A DNA stretch of 50,241 nt. It comes from Acidimicrobiales bacterium (lineage in GTDB: Bacteria; Actinomycetota; Acidimicrobiia; Acidimicrobiales; MedAcidi-G1). The first letter of the stretch is position 1. Every line of letters begins with the position of its first letter. This document shows positions 1 to 12,014 of this stretch, piece by piece. The DNA lies in NCBI GenBank assembly GCA_022449565.1, contig JAKUSA010000002.1, positions 1 to 50,241 on the forward strand. The letters are read 5' to 3'. The translations under genes and the position numbers were made by a program. The notes below the pieces were generated by a model. It searched no databases, was not told the origin of the DNA, and saw only the letters and a list, made by a program, of their open reading frames with translations.

Positions 1-919
1 TGACATTCCCGTCGGGGGTGCCGCCGATCCCGAAGTGGTGCACATGAGCCCGGCCCGGGCCCATGGCCAGCATGTTTTCGGTGCGGGTCTCGAGCCACCG
101 CACTGGACGGCCCACCATGGCCGACAACCAGGGCAGAAGCACGTCCTCTGGGTAAGGAGCCAGTTTGGCGCCGAATCCACCACCCACGTCGGGTGTGATC
201 ACCTGGACACCACCGGTGGCCTGATCCCCGTAGAGGGCCTCCAGGACGCCCCGGACGCTGTGGGGGCCCTGGTTGGAGATCCAGACCACCAACTTGTCGC
301 CGTCCCAAGCGGCGGCCGTTGAACGGGGCTCGAGCGGAGCAGCGGCCGTCCGCTGGTGGACCACCCGGCCCTCCAGTACCACCTCGCAATCGGAGAAGAA
401 CGAGTCGTCACTGATCCCGGTGGCCATCCCGAGGTCAGCGAAGTCGATGGCCAGGTTGGTGCCGACCTGATCGTGGATCACCGTGGCGTCGGTGGCCGCC
501 TCCTCCAAATCGACGGCGACGGGCAGCGGCTTGTAGTCCACCTCAACCGCCTCGGCGGCATCGGCACCCTGATAGGGGTCCTCGGCGACGATGACGGCCA
601 CGCACTCGCCCACAAAGCGGACCGTGTCGGTGGCCAGGATCGGGCGATTCAGCATCGGCTCGGGGAACAGCGGTACCACCCCGGGGAGCACAGTCGGACC
701 GTCGAGATCTGCCGCGGTGTAGACGCCGACCACGCCGGGCATGCCAACCGCCGCTGAGGCGTCGACGGCGACCCGGGCGTGGGCCATGCTGGAACGGATG
801 AAGGTGACCCAGGCCGCCCCGTCGAGCCGGGCGTCGTCGACGTCCGCGGTGAACCGGGCACCGTGGGTCAGGAACCCCCGGTCCTCCCGGCGTAGGACGC
901 GATTTCCGAGAATACTCAT
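1..919 (-). CDS. Xanthine dehydrogenase / aerobic CO dehydrogenase large subunit family (molybdopterin-binding), 3' end outside window
   Basis: Minus-strand translation from ATG at 919: MSILGNRVLRREDRGFLTHGARFTADV...AAAPLEPRSTAAAWDG...VWISNQGPHSVRG...DVGGGFGAK; CoxL-like motifs; open to the window edge, so absent from the ORF track. Confidence 0.85.
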   Translation of the reverse strand, partial: MSILGNRVLRREDRGFLTHGARFTADVDDARLDGAAWVTFIRSSMAHARVAVDASAAVGMPGVVGVYTAADLDGPTVLPGVVPLFPEPMLNRPILATDTVRFVGECVAVIVAEDPYQGADAAEAVEVDYKPLPVAVDLEEAATDATVIHDQVGTNLAIDFADLGMATGISDDSFFSDCEVVLEGRVVHQRTAAAPLEPRSTAAAWDGDKLVVWISNQGPHSVRGVLEALYGDQATGGVQVITPDVGGGFGAKLAPYPEDVLLPWLSAMVGRPVRWLETRTENMLAMGPGRAHVHHFGIGGTPDGNV

Positions 920-1042
920 CGGCCTGCCTCCAGGCCCCGACGACACCTCCGGCCGACCGGGTACCGGCGGGACTGTACCGGCCCCCCCGATCGGGAGATC
1001 ACTTCGGCACCGGCTAGTGGCTGGCCGCTGCTAGGTGGGGAA

Positions 1043-4135
<3,093 letters not shown>

Positions 4136-4149
4136 ATCCGGACCGGTCC

Positions 4150-5019
4150 CTACCGGGGACCCTCGGGTGACACCATCCGCCCAACCATGGGATCCCAGGT
4201 GCCGTAGCGGCCGTCCACCTCCACGGTCCGGGTGAGGGTGGCGATCTGAAGAGCCACGCCGAACGTCCGGTCGCCGAGATCCTCGAAGGCGACCGGGGCC
4301 ACTGGGGCGATCTCATCGACTCTGATCACGTGGAAGCCGAACTGGCTGGGCACAGGGCCAACAAGAGTCTTCCCGTCCCTCAGCGCACCGAGGGTGGCCC
4401 GTTCGAACGTGGGGACGAACGAGCCGAGGGGTACGCAACCCAGCGCCCCGCCGCGGGCCGCCGAACCGGGATCCTGTGATAAGGCCCGGGCCAGCTCGGC
4501 GAACGGGCGACCTGATCCCAGCAGGTCGAGCACCTCCCGGGCATCGGCCTCACTAGCCACCAGTACATGGCTGGTGCACAGCTCGTGGCTCAAGAGGGTG
4601 ACATGGGCCTCATAGGCGGCTCGTACCTCTGGTCCGCCCGACGCGGCACGGGCCCTTACCGCCTGCCAGTCGATGTAGGTGGGAAGCCGCGCGTCTTCCG
4701 GGTCGATCCCCGCAACAAGGAGTTGGTCGCGGGCCGAGTTACGTGCTTTGTCGTCGGGGGTCCACCCGTGTTCGGCCAGCAGGTCGGCCAGCGACTCATT
4801 GACGATCCACTCGTCGATCGTCTCGACGACCATCCCCGATGGAATGGTCATTCCTGTCTCGACCCCGGTCCGGTCGGAGACCCAGGCCATGAGGCCATCG
4901 CGGTCAAGGGAGCGATCCCCCACCCGGACCGCGGTGGTCGAACTCCCACATCCGGAGCCGACCAGCGCTCCCACCATGGCGAGCGCGCACCAGGGACGGG
5001 CGGAGAGAAGGAACCTCAC
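4150..5019 (-). CDS. Peptidylprolyl isomerase, PpiC/SurA-like, exported lipoprotein
   Basis: Signal/lipobox-like VGALVGSGCGSS; parvulin core ASEADAREVLDLLGSGRPFAELARALSQDPGSAARGGALGCVPLGSFVPTFE...VSQFGFHVIRVDE-type. Confidence 0.85.
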   Translation of the reverse strand: MRFLLSARPWCALAMVGALVGSGCGSSTTAVRVGDRSLDRDGLMAWVSDRTGVETGMTIPSGMVVETIDEWIVNESLADLLAEHGWTPDDKARNSARDQLLVAGIDPEDARLPTYIDWQAVRARAASGGPEVRAAYEAHVTLLSHELCTSHVLVASEADAREVLDLLGSGRPFAELARALSQDPGSAARGGALGCVPLGSFVPTFERATLGALRDGKTLVGPVPSQFGFHVIRVDEIAPVAPVAFEDLGDRTFGVALQIATLTRTVEVDGRYGTWDPMVGRMVSPEGPR

Positions 5020-5031
5020 GAGAACAGGATG

Positions 5032-8000
5032 CTACGGGACCGGGTGGAGGACCGGAACCAGGTCTTCGAGCAGACCGGTCAACTCGGCCACTGGATCATC
5101 GGTGCCGAGCGGCAGGTGAAGTTGGCGGGTGCCTTCCTTGAGTAGGGCCTCAGGGTGGAGTCGGGCCAGCCGGGCCTGCCGACTAAGGGGCAGTTCGACC
5201 GGTGAGCAACGGGCCTCCAGTTGGGGCTTGGAGCCGAGGACGGCCCCTGGGCGCCGGGTCACGGTCGCCTCGGTGATCCCCCGGGATACGCAGACCGTCC
5301 TTAGTCGAGCGACGGCCAGTAGCGCCTCGGCGGGCGCAGGAAGCGGCCCGTAACGGTCCTCCCATTCGGTCCGGACCGCCTCGACGTTGGCGGCGTCGGC
5401 CGTCGCCCCGGCGGAGGTCAGCTTACGGTAGGCCTCCAGCCTGAGGTCGGCCCTGCCCACGTAGTCTTCGGGAAGGTGGGCGTCTACGGGCACCTCGACC
5501 CGCATCTCTACAGGGGCCTCCGGCGGCTCTCCGGACAACTCGGCCACCGCCTCGATCACCATCCGGCAGTAGAGGTCATAGCCCACGGCGGCCACGTGAC
5601 CACTCTGCCCGGTACCCAGTAGGTTGCCGGCGCCTCGGATCTCCAGGTCTCGCATGGCTAACCGGAACCCGGAGCCCAGCTCGGTTGTCTCGCCGATGGT
5701 CCGCAGCCTCTCGAAGGCTTCCTCAGTGAGAGCCCGGTCCGGGGGGATGAACAGGTAGGCGTAGGCTCGCTGGCCGGCCCGTCCGACGCGCCCCCGCAAC
5801 TGGTGGAGTTGGCCGAGGCCCAGCAGATCCGACCGGTCCACGACCAGGGTGTTGACGGTCGGCATGTCGATGCCCGACTCGATAATGGTGGTACAGACCA
5901 GGACGTCATAGAGGCCGTCCCAGAAGTCGAGGACCACCGTTTCGAGTAGGGCCTCGTCCATCTGCCCGTGGGCCACCGCCACTCGGGCCTCGGGCACCAG
6001 GTCCCGGAGCCCCCCGGCTATCTGGTCGATGTCGTGGACCCGGTTGTGGACGAAAAACACCTGCCCCTCGCGCAGCAGCTCCCGGCGGATGGCCTCGGCC
6101 ACGGCCCGCTCGTCGTACTCGCCGACGAAGGTCAGGATGGGTTGCCGGTCGGCTGGTGGGGTGTCGATCAAGCTCAGGTCCCGAATACCGGTCAGCGACA
6201 TCTCGAGAGTGCGGGGTATCGGCGTGGCCGTCAGGGTGAGGACGTCCACGTCGGTCCGGATCGCCTTGATGGACTCCTTGTGGGCGACGCCGAAGCGCTG
6301 TTCCTCGTCGATGACGAGGAGTCCCAAGTCGGCAAAGGACACGTCACCAGAAATCAGCCGGTGGGTGCCGATCACCACGTCCACCGAACCGTCGGCCAGG
6401 CCACCCACCACCCGGTGGGCCTCTTGTGCGCTGAGGAACCGGCTGAGGACCTCGACCCGAATCGGGTAGGGAGCGAAGCGGTCCCGGAAGGTCTCGCCGT
6501 GCTGCTGGGCGAGCAGCGTTGTCGGCACCAGGACCGCCGCCTGGCAGCCGTCCTGGACGGCCTTGAACACCGCCCTGATGGCCACCTCGGTCTTGCCGAA
6601 CCCGACGTCACCACAGACCACCCGGTCCATGGGTGTGGGCCGTTCCATGTCGGCCTTGACGTCTTCTACAGCGGTGATTTGGTCGACCGTCTCCTGGTAA
6701 GGGAAGGACTGCTCCATCTCCCGTTGCCACGGGGTGTCATCGCCGAAGGCCCGGCCGGGCGTGGTTCTCCGGTGGCGGTACAGGTCAACGAGTTCCTCGG
6801 CGATCTCGGCCACTGCCGACCGGACCCGAGATTTTGTCCGCTCCCAGTCGGTGCCTCCCATGCGGCTCAGAGTGGGGGCCTCGCCACTGCTGTAGGGGCG
6901 AACTGTGTCGATCTGCTCAGTGGGGAGGTAGAGCCGGTCGTCCCCCCGGTATTCGAGCAGCAGGTAGTCGCGTTCCACTCCGGCCAGGGTTCGGGTGACT
7001 AGCCCGGCAAAGCGGGCCACGCCATGGTGCTCGTGGACCACGTAGTCGCCGACGGCGAGGTCCTCGAAGACCCGGAGGGCAGCCCGACGACGGGGCCTGG
7101 ACCCCCGTCGGGTGCGGCGGCGGCCCGTGATCTCGGCTTCGGTGACCACGGCCAGCTTCGACCCGTGGAGGAGAAAGCCCCGCTCCAGGGCAGCGACGAC
7201 CAGGTGGGCGCCGGGTACAGCCGGGTCGGTCGCCGATTTCTCCTCTGCCAAGACAAGGCCGTCCTCGGTAAGCCGCTGCAGCAGCTGCACGGCGCTTCCC
7301 TCCCCGTCGGCGGCTACCACCACCCGGAACCCGTCGGCCAGCAGTTCGGCCAGGCGTAGCGCGACCCCTGGTGCCGCATGTTCCCCCTTGGACCCTGGCC
7401 GGTCGGTTACCCACCCCGAGGCCACCACCGTGTCAGCGCCGGGACCCGGCGCCACCGAGTCGACGGTCCACAACGGCGCATCGGTGTGTTCGAGGAGCCG
7501 CTCCCAGTCGAGGTGGAGCTGGGGGAACGCCAACCCATCGGCGCCCCAGGTGACGGCGAGCGATCCGGCCAGCTCCCGCTCCTCGTCCCGGAGGTCGGAC
7601 ACGCGGTCCCTTAGGCGGCGTGGCTCCACCACGACGACTAGGGCGTCGTCATCGAGTAATTCCACCAGCAGCCGCTCCTCGCGGTCCAGCCAGGGCAGCC
7701 ACGACTCCATCCCGTCGAATAGTTCGCCGTCTGCCAGACGCTCCCAGTGCTCGCGCCCCCACGGCTGTTCGGCCACCAGAGCCCCGGCCCGGGTCCGCAT
7801 CGCGGCGTCCGGAACCATCTCCCGGCAGGGATACACCTCGACCTCGGCCCGGACGACGGTGGTCCGCTGGTCGGCCACCCCGAACTCGCAGAGCCGTTCG
7901 ATCTCGTCGCCCCAGAAGTCGATCCTGAACGGGACTTCGGATGTGGACGGCCACAGATCGAGGATCGAGCCGCGGACGGCCAGCTCCCCGCGGTGTTCGA

Positions 8001-8505
8001 CCTGGTACTCGCGTCGGTAGCCGGCAGCCACCAGGCTGTCGACGAGGCCGGTCTGATCGACGATGTCGCCGGGGCCGAGGAGGAGAGGCCGCACTTCCCC
8101 TGCCGCGGGAGTCAACCGCTGTACCAGAGCCCGACCGGAGGCCACTACCACAGCCGGCCGGCCGGCCGGTTCGGTGAGCCGGTTCAGGATCCGCATCCGG
8201 TGGCCCATCGTCTCGATGCCCGGGCTGAGCCGCTCAAACGGAAGGGTCTCCCACGCCGGGAAGAGTTCGACCTCGTCTGGACCTAGGTAGTGGCCGAGGT
8301 CGCCGGCCAACCGTTCGGCCTCGCTGCCGGTGGGTACAACGGTGAGGAGCGGTCGGCGGCCGCTGCGTCGGGCCACTGCGGCTAGCACGATCGCCCGGGC
8401 CGGCTCGGGGACGACGAGTGCGGCCGATCGGCGCCCCAGGACCGAGGTGAGGGCCGGTTCGTCGCCCAACAGGTCGGGTAGAGCCTCGAGGAGGGGGCGG
8501 TCCAT
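5032..8505 (-). CDS. mfd: Transcription-repair coupling factor Mfd (start MDRPLLEALPD, shorter than the ORF at 8652)
   Basis: UvrB-like domain, CarD-like RID (GDYVVHEHHGVARFAGLV), helicase motifs CGDVGFGKTEVAIRA, IDEEQRFGVAHKE, TATPIPRTLEMS. Confidence 0.97.
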   Translation of the reverse strand: MDRPLLEALPDLLGDEPALTSVLGRRSAALVVPEPARAIVLAAVARRSGRRPLLTVVPTGSEAERLAGDLGHYLGPDEVELFPAWETLPFERLSPGIETMGHRMRILNRLTEPAGRPAVVVASGRALVQRLTPAAGEVRPLLLGPGDIVDQTGLVDSLVAAGYRREYQVEHRGELAVRGSILDLWPSTSEVPFRIDFWGDEIERLCEFGVADQRTTVVRAEVEVYPCREMVPDAAMRTRAGALVAEQPWGREHWERLADGELFDGMESWLPWLDREERLLVELLDDDALVVVVEPRRLRDRVSDLRDEERELAGSLAVTWGADGLAFPQLHLDWERLLEHTDAPLWTVDSVAPGPGADTVVASGWVTDRPGSKGEHAAPGVALRLAELLADGFRVVVAADGEGSAVQLLQRLTEDGLVLAEEKSATDPAVPGAHLVVAALERGFLLHGSKLAVVTEAEITGRRRTRRGSRPRRRAALRVFEDLAVGDYVVHEHHGVARFAGLVTRTLAGVERDYLLLEYRGDDRLYLPTEQIDTVRPYSSGEAPTLSRMGGTDWERTKSRVRSAVAEIAEELVDLYRHRRTTPGRAFGDDTPWQREMEQSFPYQETVDQITAVEDVKADMERPTPMDRVVCGDVGFGKTEVAIRAVFKAVQDGCQAAVLVPTTLLAQQHGETFRDRFAPYPIRVEVLSRFLSAQEAHRVVGGLADGSVDVVIGTHRLISGDVSFADLGLLVIDEEQRFGVAHKESIKAIRTDVDVLTLTATPIPRTLEMSLTGIRDLSLIDTPPADRQPILTFVGEYDERAVAEAIRRELLREGQVFFVHNRVHDIDQIAGGLRDLVPEARVAVAHGQMDEALLETVVLDFWDGLYDVLVCTTIIESGIDMPTVNTLVVDRSDLLGLGQLHQLRGRVGRAGQRAYAYLFIPPDRALTEEAFERLRTIGETTELGSGFRLAMRDLEIRGAGNLLGTGQSGHVAAVGYDLYCRMVIEAVAELSGEPPEAPVEMRVEVPVDAHLPEDYVGRADLRLEAYRKLTSAGATADAANVEAVRTEWEDRYGPLPAPAEALLAVARLRTVCVSRGITEATVTRRPGAVLGSKPQLEARCSPVELPLSRQARLARLHPEALLKEGTRQLHLPLGTDDPVAELTGLLEDLVPVLHPVP

Positions 8506-8518
8506 CCGGCCGGCCGGA

Positions 8519-9145
8519 TCAACCCCGGGCGTTGTAGCGACCCATAGCGGCGTCGAGGCCGTCGCGGAGAATGGCCTCGACGGCCTCGGCGGCTTCGGCG
8601 ACTGTCCTCGCCAGGTCAGTGGCTTCCTCCCGGCCGGGCCGTCGAAGGACATGGTCGGCTCCGCTGCGGCCCTCTGGAGGCCGGCCTACTCCGATCCGAA
8701 CACGGAGGTAGTCCCGGGTGTGTAGGTGGTCGGACACCGACCGGAGTCCGTTGTGTCCTGCTAGCCCCCCACCCTCCTTGATCCGGAGGATGCCGACCGG
8801 CAGGTCGAGTTCGTCATGAACCACGACCAGCCGGGCTGGGTCCTCGATACCGTGCCGTCGGCAGAGCCGTCCGACCGACCGGCCCGACTCGTTCATGAAC
8901 GTCTGGGGAAAGGCCAGGGCGACCCGACGCCCATCGATCCGGACCTCGGCCACTAGAGCCTGCTCCCGGGATCTCCTTAGGTGGGCCCCGTGACGGCGGC
9001 AGAGTTCGACCACCACGTCGGCTCCCACGTTGTGCCGGGTGCCGGCGTACTCGGCACCCGGGTTGCCCAACCCGACAACCAGTAGGTCGGTCGACTCGCT
9101 GGTGCGGAGAGTGGACCTGAGTCCGACCCGGAACCGCCGGGACAC
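8519..9145 (-). CDS. pth: Peptidyl-tRNA hydrolase
   Basis: LLVVGLGNPGAEYAGTRHNVGADVV, PQTFMNESGRSV, VVHDELDLPVG, GGGLAGHNGLRSV. Confidence 0.97.
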   Translation of the reverse strand: MSRRFRVGLRSTLRTSESTDLLVVGLGNPGAEYAGTRHNVGADVVVELCRRHGAHLRRSREQALVAEVRIDGRRVALAFPQTFMNESGRSVGRLCRRHGIEDPARLVVVHDELDLPVGILRIKEGGGLAGHNGLRSVSDHLHTRDYLRVRIGVGRPPEGRSGADHVLRRPGREEATDLARTVAEAAEAVEAILRDGLDAAMGRYNARG

Positions 9146-9160
9146 GGGCCGGTCCCCCGG

Positions 9161-9883
9161 CTACCCGTCGTCGCTGGAGTCGTCGGCGGCGGCCTTGCCA
9201 GGATCGGCTGCGTCAGCCGAGTCCTCAGACGGTTCGGCTCCCTCCACGCCCTCCTCGGCTGCTAGCAGGGCGGCCTCGGCTGCGGCGGCCTCGGCGGCCT
9301 CCTCGGCGGCGATAGCCTCGAGCGTCGAGCGGGTGATCGTGCCGACCGCCACCGCATCCTCGGGATCCACATCGGTGGACACTCCCACGGGTAGGGCGAG
9401 GTCCCCCACCCGAATGGAGTCGCCGACGGTGAGGTCCGAGATGTCGACCTCCAGTTCGGTGGGGATCCGGTCGGGTGGCGCGTTCACGCTAAGGGTGAAC
9501 AGGTTCTGGTCGACCATCCCGTCGGCGGCTATCAGCTCGCGGGCTTCTCCGACCATGACGATCGGGACGTCGACGGTGACATCCCGGGTCGGGTCAATGC
9601 GCAGGAAGTCAATGTGGAGGACGTCGCGACGCACCGGATGCCGTTGCAGGTCCTTAATGATCGACATGTGCCGCTCACCCTCCACCTCGAGCTGGATGAT
9701 GGCGTTCACCCCGGCTTCGGTGGTCAGGGCCCGGCGCAGGTCCGACCAGTCCACGGCGACGGTTACCGACTCGGCTCCGAGGCCGTAGAGCACCCCGGGA
9801 ACCCGACCATCGCGACGAATCCTCCGGCTCGTACGGGTACCGGTGGTCCGGTCGGTTGAGGCGGTGAGAACTATCTCGTCCAT
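9161..9883 (-). CDS. rplY: 50S ribosomal protein L25/general stress protein Ctc
   Basis: RRIRRDGRVPGVLYG, VLHIDFLRID, Ctc-type C-terminal domain with Ala/Glu-rich tail; prs-rplY-pth order. Confidence 0.93.
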   Translation of the reverse strand: MDEIVLTASTDRTTGTRTSRRIRRDGRVPGVLYGLGAESVTVAVDWSDLRRALTTEAGVNAIIQLEVEGERHMSIIKDLQRHPVRRDVLHIDFLRIDPTRDVTVDVPIVMVGEARELIAADGMVDQNLFTLSVNAPPDRIPTELEVDISDLTVGDSIRVGDLALPVGVSTDVDPEDAVAVGTITRSTLEAIAAEEAAEAAAAEAALLAAEEGVEGAEPSEDSADAADPGKAAADDSSDDG

Positions 9884-9944
9884 GGAGGCGCTTTCTCGAC
9901 GTGGAGGGCTGGTGACCGACGGGCGAGTCTACCGACGGATCGGA

Positions 9945-9960
9945 CGGGCCAAACGGCCCG
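9945..9960 (-). terminator. Short GC hairpin between prs and rplY (CGGGCC-AAAC-GGCCCG)
   Basis: Perfect 6-bp stem and 4-nt loop in the intergenic gap; no clear U tract. Confidence 0.4.
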
Positions 9961-9965
9961 GTCGA

Positions 9966-10946
9966 TCAGACCAGGTTGTTGCCGCCGAAGATCTCCGACA
10001 CTGAGGTGTCCTCGAAGACGGCCCTGATGGCCTCAGCGATGAGCGGGGCCACCGACACCACCTCGAACAGATCGGGATCGGCCCCGTCGGGCAGTGGGAG
10101 GGTGTCCGTGACGATCACTTTCTGGAGCGCCGAGTCGGCAAGGCGCTCCAGGGCAGGTTCTGAGAACACCCCGTGGGTGGTGGCCGCCACTACTTCGGCA
10201 GCTCCCCGGTCGGCGAGCTGGTTGGCCGCGGAGCAGATGGTGCCGGCGGTGTCGATCATGTCGTCAACGAGGACGCACAGCCGCCCTGATACGTCGCCCA
10301 CCACCTCCAGGGCCTCGACTGTGTTGAAAGCGGAATGGCTGCGACGCTTGTGGACGATTGCCAACTCAGCACCCAGCATGATGGCGTACCGTTCAGCCAC
10401 CTTCACCCGGCCGGCATCGGGGGAGACGATGGTCAGGTCCCCCTTCAGGGAGCTGAGACCCTCGATGAGTACTGGCATAGCAGTGAGGTGGTCCACAGGT
10501 CCGTCGAAGAACCCCTGGATCTGGCCGGAGTGCAGATCGATGCCAACCAGCCGACTGGCGCCCGCCTCTTTGAAGAGGTTGGCCACCAACTTGGCGGTGA
10601 TTGGCTCCCGGCCCGTGGCCTTGCGGTCCTGACGGCCGTATCCGTAGTGGGGGCAGACGACGGTGATTCGCTTGGCGGAAGCCCGACGAGCTGCGTCGAC
10701 CATGATCAACTGTTCCATCAGGGAGTCGTTGATCGAGGCCCCGGACCGCCCGCTGTGAGTCTGGAGAATAAACACGTCGCAGCCCCGGATGGACTCGGAG
10801 AACCGGCAATGGATCTCCCCGTTGGCAAACTCGGCCAGGTTGGGGTCGCCGAGGCCCACACCCAGTTCGCCGGCGATGGCCTCGGCCAACGGCAGGTTGG
10901 TTCGGCCGGAGACAAGGTAGAGCTTCTTATTGGTGACCAGTTCCAT
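9966..10946 (-). CDS. prs: Ribose-phosphate pyrophosphokinase
   Basis: FANGEIHCRFSESIRGCDVFILQTHSG, YGYGRQDRKATGREPITAKLVANL, VLVDDMIDTAGTI. Confidence 0.97.
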   Translation of the reverse strand: MELVTNKKLYLVSGRTNLPLAEAIAGELGVGLGDPNLAEFANGEIHCRFSESIRGCDVFILQTHSGRSGASINDSLMEQLIMVDAARRASAKRITVVCPHYGYGRQDRKATGREPITAKLVANLFKEAGASRLVGIDLHSGQIQGFFDGPVDHLTAMPVLIEGLSSLKGDLTIVSPDAGRVKVAERYAIMLGAELAIVHKRRSHSAFNTVEALEVVGDVSGRLCVLVDDMIDTAGTICSAANQLADRGAAEVVAATTHGVFSEPALERLADSALQKVIVTDTLPLPDGADPDLFEVVSVAPLIAEAIRAVFEDTSVSEIFGGNNLV

Positions 10947-11036
10947 GGGTCGGTTGGTGTGCCCTCCGGGATTCGCCCTCGAGTCGAGTGTAGGTCGGTG
11001 GCCGGGTCTGATTGCTCCTGAATCGGCGCGGGTGGG

Positions 11037-11900
11037 TCAGCAGACGTAGAGCGGCGTCGGGGGAATGCGCGGATCGGGGGTTGGATCGACAGCCAGGGTC
11101 GGCGGGGGGGCGGTGGTGCAGGGCGCCGGCGGCACCAGCGAGGTCGTAGTGGTCGGAATAGTGGTCGAGGTCGTAGTGGTCGGAATAGTGGTCGAGGTCG
11201 TAGTGGTCGAGGTCGTAGTGGTCGAGGTCGTAGTGGTCGGAATAGTGGTCGACCAACTGGTCGACATAGGCCCCATTCCCGCGGCGTTGATGGCCGACAC
11301 CTGGAAGTCGTAGGTCGTACCCCCGGTAAGTCCCAGCACGTTGTAGGTGGTGAATCCCGATCCGGTGTTGTCTATGACCACACTCCACATGTCCCCGCCG
11401 GTGATCCTCTGTTCGATCCGGTAGCCGGTCACCGTGGCCCCTCCAGTGAGGCCCGGTGCCGACCAGGAGAGCACCAGGAGCCCTTCGACTAGAACTCCAC
11501 CGAGCCCACCGGGCGGGCCGGACAGCGTGTAAGGAGTTCCCAGTACGGCCGTGGTGGCGGTTCCTGTCCCTTCCGCGTTGACGGCCGCAACGGTTACTGA
11601 GTACGAGCCACCGTTGGCAAGGCCGGTCAGGGTGTACGTGGTCGAAGTGGGCAGCGCGAGGACCATCCCGCCACTCATTCCAACGGTCTGGGTCGAGGTC
11701 CATTCAATCCGGTATCCAGTGACCGCCGACCCCCCATCTGTGGTCGGAGCGGTCCAAGACAAGACCAGTTGTCCCTCGCCGCCCACGACCCCCAGGCCAG
11801 TGGGCACCCCGGGCACAGCCGCGTCTGCGACTCCTGCTACCAGGACAACCGTGAGCGCAGCTAAGACGACTCCGACCGATAGGACTCGTCGCCATCGCAC
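11037..11900 (-). CDS. Secreted fibronectin type III repeat protein with Thr/Ser-rich C-terminal linker
   Basis: Signal peptide; two FN3 domains (VPGVPTGLGVVGGEGQLVLSWTAPTTDGGSAVTGYRIEW...); TTTTSTTTTSTT linker; GTG start. Confidence 0.85.
   Translation of the reverse strand: MRWRRVLSVGVVLAALTVVLVAGVADAAVPGVPTGLGVVGGEGQLVLSWTAPTTDGGSAVTGYRIEWTSTQTVGMSGGMVLALPTSTTYTLTGLANGGSYSVTVAAVNAEGTGTATTAVLGTPYTLSGPPGGLGGVLVEGLLVLSWSAPGLTGGATVTGYRIEQRITGGDMWSVVIDNTGSGFTTYNVLGLTGGTTYDFQVSAINAAGMGPMSTSWSTTIPTTTTSTTTTSTTTTSTTIPTTTTSTTIPTTTTSLVPPAPCTTAPPPTLAVDPTPDPRIPPTPLYVC
11143..11250. repeat. In-frame tandem repeat array coding the TTTSTT/IPTTTTS linker (15-bp GTAGTGGTCGAGGTC plus 12-bp GGAATAGTGGTC units)
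   Basis: Repetition visible on the + strand: gtcgtagtggtcgaggtcgtagtggtcgaggtcgtagtggtcggaatagtggtcg. Confidence 0.85.
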
Positions 11901-11972
11901 GGTCGGCGACGCTACTGAGGCCCGTCGGGGCTGTCACCCGGGCCACGGCCCCGAACGGGGAGGCTCATAGGG

Positions 11973-12014
11973 GGTTGCCCATCCGACGAACCTAGGCTCG
12001 TCGGATGGGCAACC
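11973..12014. promoter_or_regulatory. Perfect palindrome: 17-bp arms GGTTGCCCATCCGACGA / TCGTCGGATGGGCAACC around ACCTAGGC, covering the -10-like TAGGCT and the ATG of the downstream gene
   Basis: Base-by-base match; left arm 11973-11989, loop 11990-11997, right arm 11998-12014; ATG at 12005. Confidence 0.8.

Noticed and set aside
5968-7002. 344-aa + strand ORF
   Set aside because: Antisense shadow of mfd in GC-rich codon context; His/Gly/Val-rich with no recognisable domain
7112-8020. 302-aa + ORF, Ser/Arg-rich
   Set aside because: Antisense to mfd; composition typical of a spurious GC-rich frame
10927-11703. 258-aa minus ORF with DHYDLDHYSDHYD repeats
   Set aside because: Alternative-frame read of the FN3 protein repeat tract; the FN3 frame has a signal peptide and domain motifs
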